DNA of 64,000 nucleotides from Solanum dulcamara (GCF_947179165.1 NC_077245.1:15594740-15658739); one strand, 5' to 3'. Shown: positions 37,482 to 49,669, counted from the first letter of the stretch. The notes: generated by a model from the sequence alone, not told the origin. A program made the numbers and translations.

Positions 37482-38089
37482 TGAAGAAAGTTAATGCCTA
37501 CAATTTATTCTAGAAACCAGGCTTTTAGCTTCATTTTGTTAGATTATCAAGCTTTCAAACACATAATTTAACATGCAAAACCCCCTAACTCCAGGAGTAA
37601 AAATCACGACCCCAAATCTACTAAACTCTTCAAGTTTAATAATTAAAGGAACTAACTCTAGTACCTAGTCTTAAACAATTCACCAAAATTGTTTCTAAAC
37701 TCTAAAACTCTCTCAAGAATCCAAACTCACTTCTTCTTACAAGCCTCACAAAATTCACATACACTAACTCAACACAACAGAAAAACTGTATTGAAAAACA
37801 GCCTAGACCTAAACTTCTCGATCCACTTCCTTGAGTTCTCCTATTGCTTGAGAATAACTGCTTCTCTATGTGTGCAACAGGTAGGTGAAACTTGCCCTCG
37901 ACCTCATGTTTTTATAGGTGTAATATGTTGTCCTTCTCTTGATAGGAAAGATACAAACCTTACATAGTTGAACACTGACTCAATTTTAATTGTCCTTGTT
38001 TGACTTGAATACTACCTTTTATAGACTATTACCATAAGTATACTTTTACCAAAAATAGATTTTGTCTTATTATCAAAACTTGTTCGACA
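37482..38089 (-). repeat. 5' LTR of the SIRE-like element
   Basis: 608 bp with TG...CA ends on the minus strand (TGTCGAACAAG...CTTTCTTCA), directly followed by the primer-binding site. The outer flank is AGGTC; the partner duplication is lost with the 3' end. Confidence 0.8.
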
Positions 38090-38097
38090 AGGTCTCT

Positions 38098-38575
38098 TCA
38101 AAGATTACAAAAAGAAGGTGATGATGCTCCATGACTTGACATTGTAGCTGGATTTAAAGCTTTTTTTTGTAAAGCACCCTCTTGATCTACCTTCATAAGA
38201 TCTTTAATAAAAAGAGGAGGCTGCTCAAAAATTCGAATGCTCAGACCTGTCAGTTTTGCACCAAAACGTGCTAGTTGATCAACAACTAAGTTTTTTCTCT
38301 CTGTACACATGATTTACTAATGGATTAAGCAACTGGTCCAAGAGGTACTTGCATTCGCAAATATAGAAGAACAGTTAGAGAGATTGTAGCTTAGTTGACT
38401 AAGAAAATCCTTTGCATCAATGTTAATGTGTAGCTAGCGGACATTTCTCATAAATGCTAATTGAAGGCTTCTTAGTAGAGCCCATGTTTCAATTTCTGCT
38501 GCTGTTGAGCACATTACTTCTCCTGCAAAGCCAACTACCCATTGTCCACTGGAAACAATGTAACCTTAACTCAAA
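38098..38575 (-). pseudogene. RNase H-like (RVT_3) domain fragment
   Basis: Minus-strand translation gives QWVVGFAGEVMCSTAAEIET, then WALLRSLQLAFM, INIDAKDFLSQL and, after a frame change, LVVDQLARFGAK. This is the order of a plant RNase H-like domain as found at the ends of LINE polyproteins and in domesticated gene fragments. One in-frame stop and a frameshift show it is not functional. It abuts the SIRE-like LTR (8 bp away). Confidence 0.65.
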
Positions 38576-41500
38576 TGAACATGATTACTATAGCTGAAAT
38601 GGCAATGTGATAGTAGAATAAAAGCCATCGTAATGAAATTATAATAGCAAGGGCCAAGGAGTGTGATCCATTCAGAAGAAGTTGCTTGTGGTTTGAACAA
38701 TATATATATATATATATATCCTGCTCTCATTTGATATGATGTAAAATGTCATTTTGTGGTCCAAAAATGAAATTCTTAATGATGATTTTATTCATCAATT
38801 TTTGCCACAATAGCTAATAATCTCGTCAATGAGAAAGATATGTATAATAACAAACTTTAATATTTATTTCTTTCATTTCTCTGTCTTTTGTTCTTGTTTC
38901 TATTTTGGCTGTCCTAAACTTTGAAATAGCCAAGTACAATGTTTCATTATAAAAGGATTAGTCTTCAAAACATGCAACTCTTTGCTAAGTAGTTTTTTCA
39001 ACTCTTTCTTCATAGGACTTTCTTCCAACATTGTAGATATAATTTTCATTTTGTACTGTTACTCACAATCACCAAACAAAGCCCACCCTTTACCACTCCA
39101 ACATTATTACCTCTAATCTCAAAAAGAGCAATAAAATGGTTTTTTTCCAATCCAACACTAATAATGAGCAAAAGTATCAACAGAAAAAAGGTTTTAACTC
39201 TCCAAGAAGGTATTATACAGCCTTAAAAATTCGACTATTTCTTTCTCCCGAGAAAGATAAATGAAACAAACTTGTAGTGAAAAATCACTTTTAACTTGAC
39301 AAAACAAAATTTTAAGATCTTCCCTTCCCCCATAGCATATTTGTAGTTCCAGGATGCCCTTGCATTTGCTATTTTTTACCTTCTGAAACGACCTAGAACT
39401 AGACTTAGTCCGATCACCCAGCCTTGTTCCACTGCTTGCAGGACTACAATGAGCTCGTATGTTGTCCTCTGGTCAAATAAACTAAGAAAATCCTCAAATC
39501 AGCCTATCCCAATCCAGTATCATATTTTCACCCATCTATCTTGAGTAGTCATGTTAGCTGGGTCAATGGTAGCAACTGGAGTGCAATCCACATACAAAGG
39601 CTCTTTCCCACACACAACTTATATCACATCTTAATTAAGAACCAATTTCTTCGCCCATGATTGTGTTAGACTAGTTCTACCATGCTCTAATGAAAAGCCT
39701 GATGTGCGGTGTTTCTCCGAAGCAACCTTGTCAGAATATTAGATCCACCTTCTGCAGGAGATTGACCTCAATCTGTTGTTTGATTAAATAGATTTCCTTT
39801 CTTCACTGGTTACGATCAGCTTCTGGCCGAACAGATACCTATTGCAGGTGAGGAAAGAAGATTAAGCTAGTAAGACAGCTTGATTTTCATCAGCCATGTG
39901 ACCACAGACTTACTGAGTAGGTACAAGCTTATGATACAGTGCTCCTTAAACTTTGATGTAAATATCCCAATCAGATTTTCTAAATTCTCTTGACAAATTG
40001 TTCTTAGAAAGATATCCATGTATATCCAGGTCAATATACCAGCCTGTCTAAAAAAGAGAAAAAATAAAACTAATAGTAAGTATTTAGCAAAACATAGCTG
40101 CTGAAAACAATAACTTTCTTTTCGTGGGTGTTGTGGACATAACTATAAGATATCTATGTTACTCCCCTAGACTTCAAAACGGATTACCTGCTTTAGCTCT
40201 GAGATTAAGAAAAGGAGTACGAATGCAATTTTTAAAGTAAATCAAGTATTTCAGTAATGTGGCATCAAGATGGTGTCTAGTAATACTTAAGATCCTTTCT
40301 CAAACATCATTGTTGTAAAATTCTTGCACACTGAAATGAATTTCATAAGGTAAAATAAATCTTTTATGAGAAATGGACATGCAATGGAAAAACATACAAT
40401 TGTAATCCCTCTTTCTGTCGATTTATGCAGAATTTATGTTTCCACTTGTAATAGTACTACTAATGTAGGACATTTTAAGTTGTTAATTAGTGTTTTAGTG
40501 CTATGACCTATTACATGGTGAAACTTGACCTCAGTCATCTTGATCCAAGCAAAATTTGGATAGACTGAGTCATGATCCATTTACTGACTTAACACGACAG
40601 AGTTTGACCCAACCTACCCATTTGTGATTGAGCAGTCCTAGAACTCAAGGGATTCCTTTGAAATATCATCTTGACCAGAAAAGGTCAACCCATGACCCCT
40701 GAATTGTGAAATGAAGAGCACATTACAAGATGTGCATTTCAAGCCACAAGCAGGATAATGCATGTGAAAGTGTGTGTTGGATTCAAGAACCATCTATTCT
40801 AAACATTTCAGTAAAACCTTTCAGGTAAAGGTGAAACCAGTAGCCGAGCACAGGGGAACCCGAGAAAATAAAATTAGTTTTATTGAAAAAAAGAAGTGAT
40901 TTCATAAATAAGCATGTATTAAATGTCATAGGTACAACATCATATGCATCAAAAAGAAGCAAACACATTTTCTTCCACCAAATTACCCTGAAGCTTTAAA
41001 GAAAGAGGCTTTAAGAAGAACCAAAATGGAAAAAAATGTGAATACACGAGAGAACAAAAACAGAAGATGAAAGTTTTAAATTGTATAATGCAAGGGGAGG
41101 ACATGTATACACCTAAATCAAAATACTAATACTTCTACCCATCCCTTCTATTATTATACTGAATAATAATATAAGAGGAGTTCCATACTTCAAGTGTGTT
41201 ACTAGGAAAGCATCCCATGCTACACAATTCATAGGCAAATGCCAGATCCCAGAAGGAAGTCTTTAAAACATCCAATTTTTCTTCATTAATTTTTTGGACA
41301 TGCAATACACAAATGGGCAAGACGAAATGAGTGTTGTAGCATGCATACCAGGAAAAGGAAGATCTGCTCCCTATTTATCTGTTAGAGACCGACTGCACGC
41401 AGCCATTTCATTGTTGAAAATGTCAAAGGCACCACAAATGATCATCTTTTATAACACAAGGACTCAAGGAGTTATGTAGCGGCCACCCAAATAGAAACTT

Positions 41501-41769
41501 CTACGCATTGCAGTTCAAAAATATTGTTGTTCTCGAATTATGCATGTAAGCATAAGTTCAAGCACTTTCTGGAGATCTGCTTCTCTGTAGTATTTGGCTC
41601 CAGTAAAATATTTAGTCTCAGAGCAATATTCAGCAATTTGGCACACCGAAAAAGTTCCAATGTGCACAAGCGGACTTGTGTCTACATGTTCTATTGACAA
41701 TTGCTTTGGCCAACCTTGTTACAAGTTAGGCCTTGTCCGTGTCTTTGAAGCAAAACAAAATAGAAAATT
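38576..41769. other. Long intergenic region below PPR gene 2
   Basis: Contains an (AT)n run at 38701-38719. GC content is slightly higher around 39370-40070, but all frames there carry stops and I recognise no domain. The part nearest 41770 should hold the 3' untranslated region of PPR gene 2. Confidence 0.45.
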
Positions 41770-43866
41770 TCAGTCCTTCAGAAGATTAAGATGTCTGACA
41801 GCCCATTTTCCTAACCTCGTGTTATTGTATTCTTTGGAAGAGTCAAAAACGCTTGTTAACATAGGGGCTGTGGGTTGAAATGGCATCTTCGTAACAAAAT
41901 CTTCAAGCTCATCAAAGAATCCATGCAGACCATATAGCTTTATCATGGATTCGTAATGCTCCAATTGTGGTATAATAAAATAATCACGACTCAGTGAATT
42001 GAAATATTGTTCACCCAATTTCACACAACCCTGAGAAATACATGCAAGCAGTGCAGCTTGAAAGGTAGTACTATCTGGCTTCACTCCATCCTCCTCCATC
42101 AACTCAAACAATTTCAATATTGCTTCACTTTGTTTGTTATAATAACATCCCAGCATCAGAGAATTCCAGAGAGCAACATCTTTCACAGGAGTCCCAATGA
42201 AAACATTCAGTGCATAGTCAAGACAACGACATTTGGAATACATATCAAGCAAAGCTCCTATGATCACGATGTCCAAATCATAACCATTTCTAATCATAAA
42301 CCCATGGATTTGTTTACCTTGTTCACGAGCAAAAATATTTGCACAAACCGCCAAGAGAGTAGCAAAAGTGAATTTACTAGGCGTCGCCTCTCCTAGCATT
42401 TCCCAGAAAATTGCTAAAGCTTCTTCACTCATCCTATGACGAGCATAGCTACTCAACAAAGCATTCCAAGAAACCATATCTCTGAAATGACTCATACTGT
42501 AAAACCAAGCTCTAGCCTTTCTCAAGTTCCCACATTTCCCATACATATCAAGAAGTGCATTGGCAACACACAAGTCGGAGTAGAAACCATGCCTATACAT
42601 GTATCCATGAACCTGCTTCCCCAATTCAAGATCTGAAAGACCTGCACAAACATTCAGGATCAAACTTATAGCCACACGATCAGTGTCCCTCGTATTATTG
42701 CACATTAAAAGGATTAACTCCATTGCTTCATCCCATTGTGAATAATGTGCATATCCTGTTAGCATTGCATTCCACGAAACTATACTGCGATCAGGCATCC
42801 TATCAAAAAGCTCCCTTGCTTGCCTGGTTTTCCCACTCATGGCATATCCTGACACCATAGAAGTCCAATGAATCAAATTTTTAGGGGATAGCAGGTCAAA
42901 AATTGTCCGAGCACACACTAAATCCCCACATTTGGCATACACATCAATTAGAGAGCACGAAACAACCTCAGCCTCTTCGTAATTAATCTTGATAATTAAT
43001 CCATGAATTTGAATTCCTTCACGAAATCCTCTAAAACTAGAACAAGCAACTAGAGCATTTGAGACTGTAAATGTCAGCGGCCTCGTATTTAGACTAATCA
43101 TTTTGAAAAACATAAAGACAGACTCTTTTCCATTACCCATCTCAAGATACCTTCTAACAATCACATTCCAAGTAACAGCATTTGGTCTCTCAATTTCATC
43201 AAACATTCTCCGTGCATCACCCATTCTACTACACTTCCCATACACATCCACAATCGAACTCCCTAAAATCACGTTACCACCAAAACCATATTTCAGAACG
43301 AGGGCATGCACCTGTCTAGAAAGCCAAAGCGCCAAGGTAGAGGCACAAGAAGCAAGAACGCCCGCAAAAGTGACCTCAGCAGCAAAAACCCCAGACTTAT
43401 GCATATCAGAAAAAAATCCTAATGCCTTCCCAGCATACCCATTTTGTGAATAAGCAGTAACCATAGCATTCCAAGACCCACCATCTCTTTGAGGCATTTC
43501 ATCAAACAGCTCTCTTGCATCTACCAAACACCCACATTTCCCGTAAGCTTCAATTGCTCGATTGAGCAAGAATACAGGTGGGGTTGGAGCAAAACTAACC
43601 AAATGCGACTCGACTTTACGGACTTCAACAATGGCCTTCTTTGATGCACAGATTCTGAAGAGATGAGCATAGAGAGCAAAAGGGAAAGGTATTGGAGCTG
43701 AGAATAAAACAGAGACAGCTTTTCCAAGTCGACCCAAACGAAGATGGTTGATGATTGTGGTGGTTAAGGCTTTAGCTTCTGAAGATGGTGGCCCTTTGGA
43801 GCTGCGGGGGGTGGTGGGTTCGCCATTGATGATATGGTTCAGGACGGAAGCTGCGTTTATACCCAT
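41770..43866 (-). CDS. PLS-class pentatricopeptide repeat protein (PPR gene 2)
   Basis: Intronless 698-codon frame. Tandem PPR motifs fill most of the protein from about residue 65, with signatures such as GGSWNAMVTAYSQNGY, SIVSWNAMLTGYAHYSQ and MVSWNALLSSYARH, and paired leads such as GKQVHGYMYRHGF and GKQIHGFMIRNGY. The C-terminus is a short E-like segment (LGKWAVRHLNLL) with no DYW domain. The protein likely recognises an organellar RNA; the target and role cannot be read from sequence. Residues 1-30 include an acidic residue and show no strong presequence. From memory it resembles Arabidopsis At3g26540, which has similar length and the same IEAYGKCG and RCLDYA-type phrases; this was not searched. 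It lies 10.6 kb from PPR gene 1 on the same strand, but the two differ enough that recent tandem duplication is unlikely. Confidence 0.93.
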   Translation of the reverse strand: MGINAASVLNHIINGEPTTPRSSKGPPSSEAKALTTTIINHLRLGRLGKAVSVLFSAPIPFPFALYAHLFRICASKKAIVEVRKVESHLVSFAPTPPVFLLNRAIEAYGKCGCLVDARELFDEMPQRDGGSWNAMVTAYSQNGYAGKALGFFSDMHKSGVFAAEVTFAGVLASCASTLALWLSRQVHALVLKYGFGGNVILGSSIVDVYGKCSRMGDARRMFDEIERPNAVTWNVIVRRYLEMGNGKESVFMFFKMISLNTRPLTFTVSNALVACSSFRGFREGIQIHGLIIKINYEEAEVVSCSLIDVYAKCGDLVCARTIFDLLSPKNLIHWTSMVSGYAMSGKTRQARELFDRMPDRSIVSWNAMLTGYAHYSQWDEAMELILLMCNNTRDTDRVAISLILNVCAGLSDLELGKQVHGYMYRHGFYSDLCVANALLDMYGKCGNLRKARAWFYSMSHFRDMVSWNALLSSYARHRMSEEALAIFWEMLGEATPSKFTFATLLAVCANIFAREQGKQIHGFMIRNGYDLDIVIIGALLDMYSKCRCLDYALNVFIGTPVKDVALWNSLMLGCYYNKQSEAILKLFELMEEDGVKPDSTTFQAALLACISQGCVKLGEQYFNSLSRDYFIIPQLEHYESMIKLYGLHGFFDELEDFVTKMPFQPTAPMLTSVFDSSKEYNNTRLGKWAVRHLNLLKD

Positions 43867-44096
43867 GCAAGTTGCATTAGAAGGCTGAATTCTTGATGGA
43901 CAGTTTAGAGATTCAAACTATAAATGGATCTCATCAAACTAAGAAGCTTTTTGACAAATCAAATGTGACATTTATTTGGTGAAATGAGATTAAATGAAAA
44001 TATTTTGAGGTATAAATTTATACTAAAGTCCATTTAAAAACCCAAGTTTAAAATTGAAAATAAGAATGTATCCCAACTTGTCTAGTGTGAAATCAT

Positions 44097-44972
44097 GAAT
44101 TTTTGGCCAAAAACATATTTAAATTATACCCCAAACTTAAATTACATCCTTAAAGTATATTTTTTGACAGAAAACATCTTTCAAATATTTAAAAGTTAAC
44201 AATTTTCAACCTTCAGTTAGATATAATCAAAAAATTAAGGGATCCTACAAAAACATGTGCAATTCATGTGAACAAAACGTTTTTTTGCATAATTTGTTAC
44301 AACCTATAAAAAGCTTCTGAAAAAAAAGAATATTAAAAATCGTGGATACTATTGCTTGCTGAAACAAAAAATGTTAGAAAGGTGTAATGATACATGACCT
44401 TTTCTTCTTCTCTTTTACCAATGGAAAAAAGCTAGAGCTTAATTATCTTCACCTTTTTTAAAGCCAAATTATAGTTAGATCAATAATTTTTTGGTGCAAT
44501 CTGATATTAAGGTAATCAAAATTTTATTTATGTCTCGCATTCGAGTTTTTAATCAAAATTCTGATTATGTCTCGCATTTGAGTTTCATTCTCCATTATTA
44601 GAAATGGAAGTCTTCTACAAACATCGATTAAGTAAATTCAGTTGAAAAGAAACATATTTCAACTGGTAATTTTTTTAATATTAAATCACATGAAAAATAA
44701 ATAAAAAAAACTGTGAATTAAAAGATTTTGCATAATGCTAAACTCAATTGCCCAAAAAGTTCACGATAATATTTTTGGCGTATTTTAGAATAATAAATAC
44801 AAATGGGTGGCTTGATTTTTGTAGGATCTGTTAATTTTCTGAGAAATTCTAGCAGAAAGATGAAAATTGTTAAATTTTAAATATTTGGAGGATGTTTTCT
44901 GCTAAGAATAATATTTTAAGAATGTAATATAAACTTAGAATATAGTTTAAGGATGATTTTGGCCAAAAACTC
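44097..44972. mobile_element. Mutator-like MITE, 876 bp
   Basis: Perfect 10-bp direct repeats GTGAAATCAT flank the element at 44087-44096 and 44973-44982. The terminal inverted repeats are 157 bp each (44097-44253 and 44816-44972), about 80% alike, starting GAATTTTTGGCCAAAA and GAGTTTTTGGCCAAAA. Long inverted repeats with a 9-10 bp duplication are the signature of Mutator-like elements. The 562-bp middle has no transposase. Confidence 0.88.
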
Positions 44973-45032
44973 GTGAAATCATACTCATCTTATATATCTT
45001 AGTTCAAGTATCTATTTCATTCATGCTCCTTC

Positions 45033-45222
45033 GAAATGTCTCAATGTCTTCTGAGTCAAGTTTGTCACATGGATTTGCCTAGTGCAGTTAATATTCATAT
45101 ATAGTTTGTAGGCTATTACAGAAGGAGGATTTTACCCACTGTGCACGAAGTATTCATCCAAAAAAGATAGATTGTGACAAAGATTATAGCACCTGCGGTT
45201 TATTCTAGAAATTCACAAAAGA
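45033..45222 (+). mobile_element. SINE fragment
   Basis: Contains GTTTGTAGGCTATTACAGAAG, TTTTACCCACTGTGCACGAAG and ACCTGCGGTTTATTCTAGA, matching the body and 3' end of the SINE type at 25251-25506. The tRNA-like head is missing. Confidence 0.65.
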
Positions 45223-45444
45223 AAATGCATATTCATTAAATAATTTTGTTATTATTTAACTCATATTATAATCTTATTCTTAGAATTACGATATAATTTG
45301 TTCGTCAAACAACACCCCTTGAAGTAGGTCATCTCACGTATATTACGTCTGTATAATTTAATTCGTGTAGTAATTATGTAATGATTTGTTATGGTGAATA
45401 AAAAAAGAATTATTGTAAGTAGAATAATAGTACTAGATTGGTTT

Positions 45445-45688
45445 CGTTGAATAATAATGCTTGGTGTTACGCTTTCTCCCTTATCTTCATATTAAGGGGA
45501 TGTTCCACTTTCTAATGAGTCTCATTAATAGTAAATTGCATTTTGCTTTTTCTCCTATCTTATAATATACTTAGCTATAAATAGTTATGTATCTTGTGTA
45601 AATAAAAATACGGATATAAAATTTCTCTCCATTCTCTCTTTCTCTTATTATTTCTTATTAATTTGTTAAGTTAGTTTATTTTATAACA
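45445..45688 (+). repeat. 5' LTR of the truncated Copia
   Basis: The end TTATTTTATAACA at 45688 and the GTTAAGTTAGTTTATT stretch match the first copy. The start at CGTTGAATAATAATG is an estimate, with TG mutated to CG. Confidence 0.6.
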
Positions 45689-45704
45689 CGTTATCAGTAC
45701 AAGC
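45689..45704 (+). other. Primer-binding site of the truncated Copia
   Basis: CGTTATCAGTACAAGC directly after the LTR, like the site at 10231-10246. Confidence 0.6.
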
Positions 45705-45765
45705 TTCAATCACTTCGAGCTATTTTAAAAAGATAAGAAAATGGTGAGAATTTTATTTTCTTAAA

Positions 45766-46734
45766 ATGTCTAATATCTCTAAACTTGAATTTGTTGTTCT
45801 TGATATATCTGAAAAAGACTACTCATCATGGGCACTAGATGTCGAAATACACCTAGAATCGATGGATCTAACAGACACCATCAAAGATGACAATATGGCA
45901 TCTAGTCAAGACCGTGCCAAAGGCATGATATTTCTCCGTCACCATCTTAACGAGGGTTAAAATTACAGTACCTCACATTAAAAGACTCCCTTAAATTGTG
46001 GAATAATCTAAAAAGAAAGATATGACCACCTGAAGTTGGTCATCCTTCCACAGGCACGTCATGATTGACTCAATTTGAGATTAATGGATTTTTAAAATAT
46101 AACTGAATATAATTCTGCATTGTTTAGAATTATAGCTCAGTTAAATTTATGCGGAGAAGAAATCACTGAGCAAAACAAACTTGAAAAAACGTACTCCACA
46201 TTTCCACCCGCGAATATGCTCCTACAGCAGCAATATCGCAAAAAATATTTTGAATTACTTTCTTACATTCTTATTACTGAACGCCACAACGAACTATTAA
46301 TGAAAAATCATGATAGTCGGCCCATTAATTTTTTGTCATTCCCTGAAGTGAATCAGACAAACTATAACCAACGAAAAAAAGGTCATGGCCCTAGTCGTGG
46401 TCGTGGTCGAAGAAGAAACTATAATCATGATGCTCGGCTGGCACTGAAAAATGATCAGCAACATAAAAAGAAAAATGAAAAGCCAGAAGTTATACCAAAG
46501 AAAAACTTAGAAAGTATATGTCATAGATGTGGAGGTATGGGGCATTGGTCATGGATCTGTCAGTCATCAAAACGTCTGGTTCAGCTATATTAGGCATTCT
46601 TGAAGAGGACAAAAAATATTCCAAAGACAAACCTTATCTCTAAAGATAATAGTAAGCCTATGCATCTGGATGTGACTGATTTCTTCAATTTCCCAGAAGA
46701 AAATACGAATATTGATAACCACGATAATATTTAG
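45766..46734 (+). pseudogene. Copia gag of the truncated copy
   Basis: Begins MSNISKLEFVVLDISEKDYS. A stop at 45960 and a frame change break it; it resumes at about 46120 with an Arg/Gly-rich stretch (GPSRGRGRRRNYNHD) and an intact zinc knuckle CHRCGGMGHWSWIC near 46520-46560, ending with MHLDVTDFFNFPEE at 46734. Confidence 0.85.
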
Positions 46735-46853
46735 ATAATTTTCTTTTTATTTATCTGTACTAAATCCTATGTTTATATTTTTCTAATTCATTTAAATAAA
46801 TAAAATTTGTATAATGAGTCATGTTTTAATTATAATATTTACTTTACTTTTTT

Positions 46854-47330
46854 TTGAAGAAAAAAATGGATATGCCTCAAATTTTATTTAAATCAATAAT
46901 TAATCACGAGGATATTTATGTAATTGATAGTGGAAAGACTCATGCCATTTTTAAAGACGAGAAATTTTTTTCCTACTTGCTTAGAAGAAAAGCAAATATT
47001 ACTACAATTTCTGGTAATTCAAAAATGATTGAAGGCTCTGGAAGAGCTACTATATTTCTGCCTAAAGGAAAAAAAATTGTTGTGAAAGATGCACTATTCT
47101 CTTCTAAATCCCCAAGAAACTTGTTAAGTTTTAAAGATATCTGCAAAAATAGATATCATGTTGAGACACAAAATGAAATGAATATTGAATACTTTGTCAT
47201 ACCAAGAGTGTCTCAAGACAGAAATATATTTTGAAAAAATTACCAACTTTGTCGTCTGTCTATATTATGCAAAAATTAGTGCAATTGAAGCACATTTGAT
47301 CGTAAACCAGAAGTTTACTGATTTAAATAC
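46854..47330 (+). pseudogene. Copia protease of the truncated copy
   Basis: Reading MDMPQILFKSIINHEDIYVI, then DSGKTHAI, the aspartic protease site, with SPRNLLSFKDIC downstream. A frame change near 47190-47234. Confidence 0.82.
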
Positions 47331-48727
47331 ATTTTTGCTATGGCATGATCGAATAGGTCATCCTGAATCAATAATGATGAGACGAATTCTTGAAATTCAA
47401 TTGGACATCCGTTAAAGAACTTGAAGATTCTTACGAATGATGAATTTTCATGTGCTGCTTGTTATCAAGGCAAATTAATTGCCAGACCAACAACCCTGAA
47501 GGTTGGCATCGAATCTCCTGGCTTTTTAGAGCGTATATATGGGGATATATGTGGATATATTCATCCATCTAGTGAATTGTTTAAATATTTTATGGTCTTA
47601 ATAGATGCATCATCAAGATGGCCTCATGTGTGCCTCTTATCATCTCTCAACGTGGCGTTTGCGAAGTTGTTGGCACAAATAATAGGATTAAGGGCGCAAT
47701 TCCCAGATTAGCCAATTAAGGCTATTCGCCTTGATAATGCTGGAAAATTTACATCCCAAGCTTTTTATGATTATTGTTTATCAATTGGAATAAAAATTGA
47801 ACATCCTATTGCTCATGTTCATACTCAAAATGGCCTTGTACAGTCATTTATTAAGTGCCTACAATTAATCGCAAGACCTCTACTAATGAAAACAAAACTG
47901 TCGATTACTGTGTCATGCTATCTTAAATGCAGCAGCACTTGTACGTCTCAAACTGACAAATTATAATAAATACTCTCCGTCACAATTAGTATTTGGTCAT
48001 GAGCCAAATAGAACCCATCGACGAATTTTTGGTTGTACGGTATATGTGCATGTAGCACCACCACAACATACAAAAATGGGCCCTCAATGAAGGTTGGCAT
48101 ATATGTTGGGTTTGACTCACCCTCCCTAATTCGCTACTTTGAACCGTTGACAAGAGATTTATTTACTGCTCGATTTGCAGATTGTTGGTTTGATGAAACA
48201 ACTTTCTCGCAATTAGGGGGAGAGAAAAAGGAACTCGAAAGAGAAATTGTATGGAAAGTTTCATCACTATCGCATTTTGATCCATGTACCCGCACATGTG
48301 AGCAGAAGGTCCGAAAGACCATCCACTTACAGAAAATAGTAAATCAAATGCCAAATGCATTTACTGATTTGAAACGGATAACTAAGTCACATATCCCCGT
48401 AGTGAATGTGCCTATCCGGATTGATGTCCCAAAAGGACCATCTACTAGTATCATAGCTTTTCAATCCCAAATACGCCTGAAGCGTGATAGACCATTGGGT
48501 TCAAAGGATAAAAATCATATAAAGAGAAGCGTGAGAAATTATAAAGATGATACTACAAAAGAACCTCCTGAAGAAGGTCAAGATTTGAGTAATCATGATA
48601 TTCCTAAAGAAATCAGTGAACCCGAGACTCAAGTGAATGAAGAACTTTCAATAAGTTCTACCAGTGATAAGATAAATTTAGATCAATCGAAAATCACGAT
48701 TGATAATATTTTTGCATATAATGTACA
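47331..48727 (+). pseudogene. Copia integrase and linker of the truncated copy
   Basis: LLWHDRIGHPESIMMRRILE and CAACYQGKLIARP (zinc-binding head), the core with LIDASSRWPHVCLLSS and HTQNGLVQSFIK (the catalytic Glu of NGLAESF has become Gln), then the conserved linker RPLGSKDKNHIKR. Frames shift at about 47403, 47711 and 48090. Element homology ends near 48727, although the frame stays open to 48782. Confidence 0.83.
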
Positions 48728-48782
48728 AGCTCTTCTTTTGCCATCATCAAAAATTACCAATATCTTCATTGGTTTTTTTTAG

Positions 48783-49669
48783 CGTTAGTACTGATTTGAA
48801 GACTCACTAATATCTATGGACTATAATTTTTATTGGACCATTCAAAATTTTGAGTCTCAAACTTGAAATAATATATTAAAAGATAAAAACTATGAAAAAG
48901 TATTAATAAATATTTAGAAATTATATCAAAGTAAATACTTTTATGAATAAAGTAAATTTTAAAAATTATATATATAATGTAGGTTTGTTCTCGGGTTAAC
49001 TTATTTTTGTTTAAACCAAATTGACCCAAGTATATTCGAATTTTTTTAATACCAAATCAAGTTAAATCAAATTTCTAGTCAGGTTTTATTTTCGATTTTG
49101 ACTCGATTGCAATTTAATCGATTTTGTACGCCCCTAATCAGTGATATCGAAAAAATAAAATAGCTTCCACTTGTGTGGAAGGATAATGGGCCATATAAAA
49201 GCTTGAATTTTTTTTAAAAAAAAATCTCAAGTTTCACAAAAAGTTGGACCATATAAATTTAGGGTATATGTAGTTGGATAAGTGATTCTACTCGAAAATG
49301 AATTTGTTGTTGTACGTACAAGAAATCATGCCATATGTAATTCAAGAAGGCAAAGTTACAACAAATTTTGATCACTCTCGAAATTTGCCTCTATTTTCTT
49401 TGTGATGGAAAATGAAATATTTTTGGCGTGCATAAAGTGAGAATGACCATGCTCATATTTGATTTATCAAAATATTTTTAAGTGAATGAAAATCAGGTCG
49501 AATGTAATTCAGGATAATTACAATGTTTCATACCATTTCTATGAAGACCTTTGTGTGGCTACGGTAGAGAATGAACATGGACTTTCAAAAATTACTTCAG
49601 TGTCAAATAATGAGACACTGAAACTTTAAAGGGTCATGAATAAATTTTTAAGAATTATAGTAAAGTCAA
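48783..49669. other. AT-rich DNA with a probable hAT MITE remnant
   Basis: Around 49000-49136 the phrases CGGGTTAACTTATTTTTG and TTTTGTACGCCCCTAA resemble the right half of the hAT MITE at 13826-14481. The left end and target duplication are not found. Confidence 0.4.

Larger units (their letters stand above)
34905..38089 (-). mobile_element. Copia retrotransposon (SIRE-like), 5' half only
   Basis: On the minus strand the order is a 608-bp LTR (37482-38089), primer-binding site, gag, protease and the start of integrase, then loss of homology near 34905 with no RT, RNase H or 3' LTR. The LTR start (TGTCGAACAAGTTTTGATAA) and the long gag with a zinc knuckle suggest the SIRE/Maximus group. Coding parts are interrupted by stops. 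Confidence 0.82.
45445..48727 (+). mobile_element. Truncated Copia element, relative of 3062-10449
   Basis: Plus-strand copy with 5' LTR, primer-binding site, gag, protease, integrase and the post-integrase linker. Homology stops abruptly at about 48727, before the RT core, and there is no 3' LTR. Its pol reads straight through the point where the first copy carries a solo LTR, so it shows the undisturbed sequence. The LTR is quite diverged from the first copy's, so they are separate insertions. Confidence 0.85.

Noticed and set aside
39370..40070. Possible gene in a slightly GC-richer stretch
   Set aside because: All six frames are interrupted by stops at short intervals and no domain, splice structure or repeat could be recognised.
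42007..42396. 129-codon plus-strand frame, and others opposite the PPR genes
   Set aside because: These are shadows of the intronless PPR coding sequences, which have strong family signatures on the minus strand.
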